Of a stretch of DNA of 26,099 bases, positions 23,701-26,099 are shown one piece after another. The notes below the pieces were generated by a model. It had not been told where the DNA came from, did no database searches, and saw nothing but the letters and a program-made list of their open reading frames with translations. The DNA comes from a virus, in the IMG/VR virus record IMGVR_UViG_3300027754_000376, positions 1-26,099 of that record; one strand, given 5' to 3'. Within the stretch, counting starts at the first letter, position 1, and each line of letters begins with the position of its first letter. The translations under genes were made by a program, and so were the position numbers.

Positions 23701-26099
23701 TGGCACAAACAGCACAAGAATTATTTGATGCAGAACCAAACGCACAAGATTTATTTGATTCTGCTCCTGATGCACCACAGGCACCAACATTGGTACCTCC
23801 TGCCCCATCTGTAGCCGCACCTCCTGTAGAAGCAGGGGCGGCTGATTACGATGAGGGTACTGTAAAAAAGATAATTGATAGTGCCGCAAGTGTTGGTACT
23901 ACGGTTAGCCGTGAGGAAGCAATACGTCGTGCCCGTAATACGCAGGCATTAATGAAAGCTGGCCCTGACCAACAAGTACTACGTCAAGGTGAAGCTCCTA
24001 GTAGGACAAAAACATTCATAGAAGGTACTTTACAAGGAATGGTACCATTTGGTATTGGGCCACTTGTGCTGCCACCTATTGAAGGCGGATTTAGTTATTT
24101 TCCAGGACTAGAAGATTTATCAATGGAAGCGCAAGCACAACGTCGTGAAGAGAATCCAGGAACATTCCTTGCTGGCGAAGTAGCAGGTAGTCTTGTTAAT
24201 GCTGGTTCGTCAATACTTGCCAAAGGTGCCAGTAAAGCTGCCGAAAAAACAGCAGGATTTCTTGGTGATAAATTAGGGTATCTTGGATCTCCTATTGGTC
24301 GTTTTGGTGAAGGAGCGGTTGGAGGATCATTTCGTCTATTAGGTGCGCCATCAGTTGGTGAAAGATTAGGACAACGTGCCGCTGCCAGAGCATTTGATAA
24401 AATATTGCCAAGCGGTGAAAAAGTAAGTTTAACTATTGCTGATCAAGTAAATAAAGCAACCGTTCTTGCCGATGAACTTCTTCTTATGGAGGGCCGAGGC
24501 GAAGCGCTTTCAAAAGCCGAAAAAATATTATTAGATACTTGGAAGCGTCGTGCAACTCCCACCTTTGTTGAAAAAGGTTTAGAAAAAATACCACGTTTTG
24601 CAAAAGGTCGCAACGCTGCTGAGATATCACGTGATGCGGCAGATAGAGTATTAGCCGAACGTATGATGTCACAACAAGTCTCAGTTGGTCTTGAAAATCT
24701 TGGTTCAACTCCAGGTTTCCAAAAAGTCATAGACTATGGTAAGTTAACTCTTCCAAGACTTATTGCTCCTGCTGTTGATAGTGCAATCTATGCAGGTAGC
24801 AGTACGATACGTGATTTAAAGACAATGACTCCCGAAGAAGTTGCCAGTACTGGCGAGACATATACTTCTAAATTGCTTAAAGATACTCTAACCGCTGGTG
24901 GAGCAGGAGCGGGATTAGGTTTAGTTGTACCCTTTATTCCAGCTTCGCTACGCAGATTATCTCAAGGCGTCAATTATGGAATGGAAAAGATAACAGAAAA
25001 CTTATTGCCATTTCTAGGCTCTAAGGGTACTCGCGCAACATCAGGTGAAATACGTGCTGCTGTAGATGCAGTAACAGGTATTAATAAAATAAATGTTCGT
25101 AAAGCAGAGAAGCAATTAATTACAGGTCTACAAGCACAATACGATAATGCTGAGAGATATGCTGCTCATCTACAAGGCGTAGTTGATGATGCTATGCGTA
25201 CAATGACTCCCGAAGAACGTGATTTGTTAACTTTTGCTAGTGCACCACAAATTCTTGACCCTTTAGGTGGATTAAGAAAAGCATTAGACGATGTTCGCGA
25301 TGCACATATGACAAAGATAGGTGGTAAACCTGTTTTTAAAAGCCAAAGCGTTCTTGATGAAATTTATAAAGGCGAAGTAGTAGATAGCCCTGTATATGGT
25401 GGCCCAACTGGCGAAACAACTCCACGCCTTGTATTTCCAGCTGCTATCCAAAATCTACAAAATGAAATTAATAAACTAGAAAGATCTTTAGTATGGGTAA
25501 TGGAAAATATAAATGATATTGGTTCTGCGCCTACTGGTACAGGAATGCTTAATTTATTTAATGCTCGTAAAGCTGGTAGCACAATGATGCAAGCAGGTCT
25601 GTTGCCAGACCAATTAGGTTTTTCAGATAGATTACTTAATGTTACCACAACTGGTATATATCCTGCTGAGTTTACACAATTTCGTACTGGGTTCCCTACC
25701 GATGTAGCCGTAGCGGAATCACGTGCAGCAGAAGTTAAAAGTGGCACAAGAGGGCCAGTTGAGCTTGCGGGATTAACTGCTCTTGCAAGATTTTTATTTA
25801 CTAAAAGTAATTTAGCCGCTGGTGGAGGCGGTCTTGCTGCTAAGACTGCCATAGATATGATTTGGTTCCCTGGTAATGTTATTGATAACTATAGAAAGAT
25901 AGGCGGTGCTCTTAATCGTACAAGTGAAAAGATGGACTCCTTATCAAAATATCTAACTGCCACCAAACCATCATATACAGCTGCTCGTCCAATAGTATCA
26001 GGTGCTACAAAAAAGGAAACAAATCTTGGCATCAGTGCTGAAGAAGCAGCTACATATTATGCACAAGATAAAGATTTCCTGGATAAGTTAGAAGGCCCT
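23700..26099 (+). CDS. Large putative internal virion protein, 3' end outside window (at least 800 aa)
   Basis: The frame is open from the ATG at 23700 to the right edge with no stop, giving 800 codons. The ATG overlaps the previous stop (TAATG), with GAGG at 23689-23692. The N-terminus holds a 10-residue direct repeat (AQELFDAEPN at 5-14, AQDLFDSAPD at 15-24), then a Pro/Ala-rich linker. Hydrophobic Gly-rich stretches occur at about 108-135, 398-415 (TAGGAGAGLGLVVPFIP) and 720-745, and might contact membranes. Between them are charged helices (EEAIRRARN, SKAEKILLDTWKRR). No catalytic motif was recognised in the visible part; an enzyme domain could lie beyond the edge. Together with the two preceding genes it would form the set of ejection proteins. 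Length, place and composition support this; no family match was tested. Confidence 0.65.
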   Translation, partial: MAQTAQELFDAEPNAQDLFDSAPDAPQAPTLVPPAPSVAAPPVEAGAADYDEGTVKKIIDSAASVGTTVSREEAIRRARNTQALMKAGPDQQVLRQGEAPSRTKTFIEGTLQGMVPFGIGPLVLPPIEGGFSYFPGLEDLSMEAQAQRREENPGTFLAGEVAGSLVNAGSSILAKGASKAAEKTAGFLGDKLGYLGSPIGRFGEGAVGGSFRLLGAPSVGERLGQRAAARAFDKILPSGEKVSLTIADQVNKATVLADELLLMEGRGEALSKAEKILLDTWKRRATPTFVEKGLEKIPRFAKGRNAAEISRDAADRVLAERMMSQQVSVGLENLGSTPGFQKVIDYGKLTLPRLIAPAVDSAIYAGSSTIRDLKTMTPEEVASTGETYTSKLLKDTLTAGGAGAGLGLVVPFIPASLRRLSQGVNYGMEKITENLLPFLGSKGTRATSGEIRAAVDAVTGINKINVRKAEKQLITGLQAQYDNAERYAAHLQGVVDDAMRTMTPEERDLLTFASAPQILDPLGGLRKALDDVRDAHMTKIGGKPVFKSQSVLDEIYKGEVVDSPVYGGPTGETTPRLVFPAAIQNLQNEINKLERSLVWVMENINDIGSAPTGTGMLNLFNARKAGSTMMQAGLLPDQLGFSDRLLNVTTTGIYPAEFTQFRTGFPTDVAVAESRAAEVKSGTRGPVELAGLTALARFLFTKSNLAAGGGGLAAKTAIDMIWFPGNVIDNYRKIGGALNRTSEKMDSLSKYLTATKPSYTAARPIVSGATKKETNLGISAEEAATYYAQDKDFLDKLEGP

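Noticed and set aside
25364-25852. 162-aa minus-strand ORF at the right end
   Set aside because: It lies wholly inside the long open + frame of the last protein. All other genes are on the + strand and no promoter or SD supports it.

Overview
The window is a stretch of the structural (virion) module of a tailed dsDNA phage (Caudoviricetes). Every gene is on the + strand and the genes are tightly packed. The largest gap is 234 bases, and no tRNA, rRNA, CRISPR, integrase, lysis or replication gene is visible. The gene set points to a short-tailed, podovirus-like virion. There is a head-tail adaptor, a large beta-rich tail-nozzle candidate, fibres and three large internal or ejection-type proteins, but no tape-measure, sheath or major tail-tube gene. 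The DNA is AT-rich by eye. The host cannot be read from the sequence; the fibre repeats and several protein motifs resemble those of phages from aquatic metagenomes, which is inference only.

Layout. 1-3.3 kb: 3' part of the terminase large subunit, a small conserved-looking protein, and the portal. 3.3-5.9 kb: a 234-base regulatory gap, a scaffold-like coiled-coil protein, a 183-base gap, and the major capsid protein followed by a strong intrinsic terminator. 5.9-10.8 kb: an accessory capsid block with a single-domain decoration-like protein (166 aa), a two-domain relative carrying two carbohydrate-binding-like inserts (401 aa), a terminator, two paralogous Ig-like (BIG2-type) proteins (384 and 459 aa), and a Met/Cys-rich 157-aa protein ending in a third terminator. 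10.9-19.3 kb: head-tail adaptor, a 1141-aa repeat-rich fibre, a second fibre-type protein and a tail-nozzle candidate. 19.3 kb to the end: three presumed internal or ejection proteins, the last running off the window.

How it fits together. Terminase and portal package DNA into a prohead built on the scaffold and coat protein. The accessory block would dress the capsid surface. Adaptor, nozzle and fibres form the tail, and the internal proteins would leave with the DNA at infection. Terminators sit directly behind the coat gene and behind two accessory groups, with almost no room for a promoter before the next gene. This suggests that expression steps down by partial read-through, as at the Tphi terminator behind gene 10 of T7. 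The scaffold and coat genes share a distinctive leader: a 9-mer, then a hairpin, then the ribosome site.

The most unusual content is the accessory capsid block. A duplicated decoration fold with two in-register chitin-binding-like (CBM5/12-like) modules stands next to two Ig-like paralogues, suggesting a capsid that sticks to glycans. All assignments come from reading translated sequence; no database search was run.
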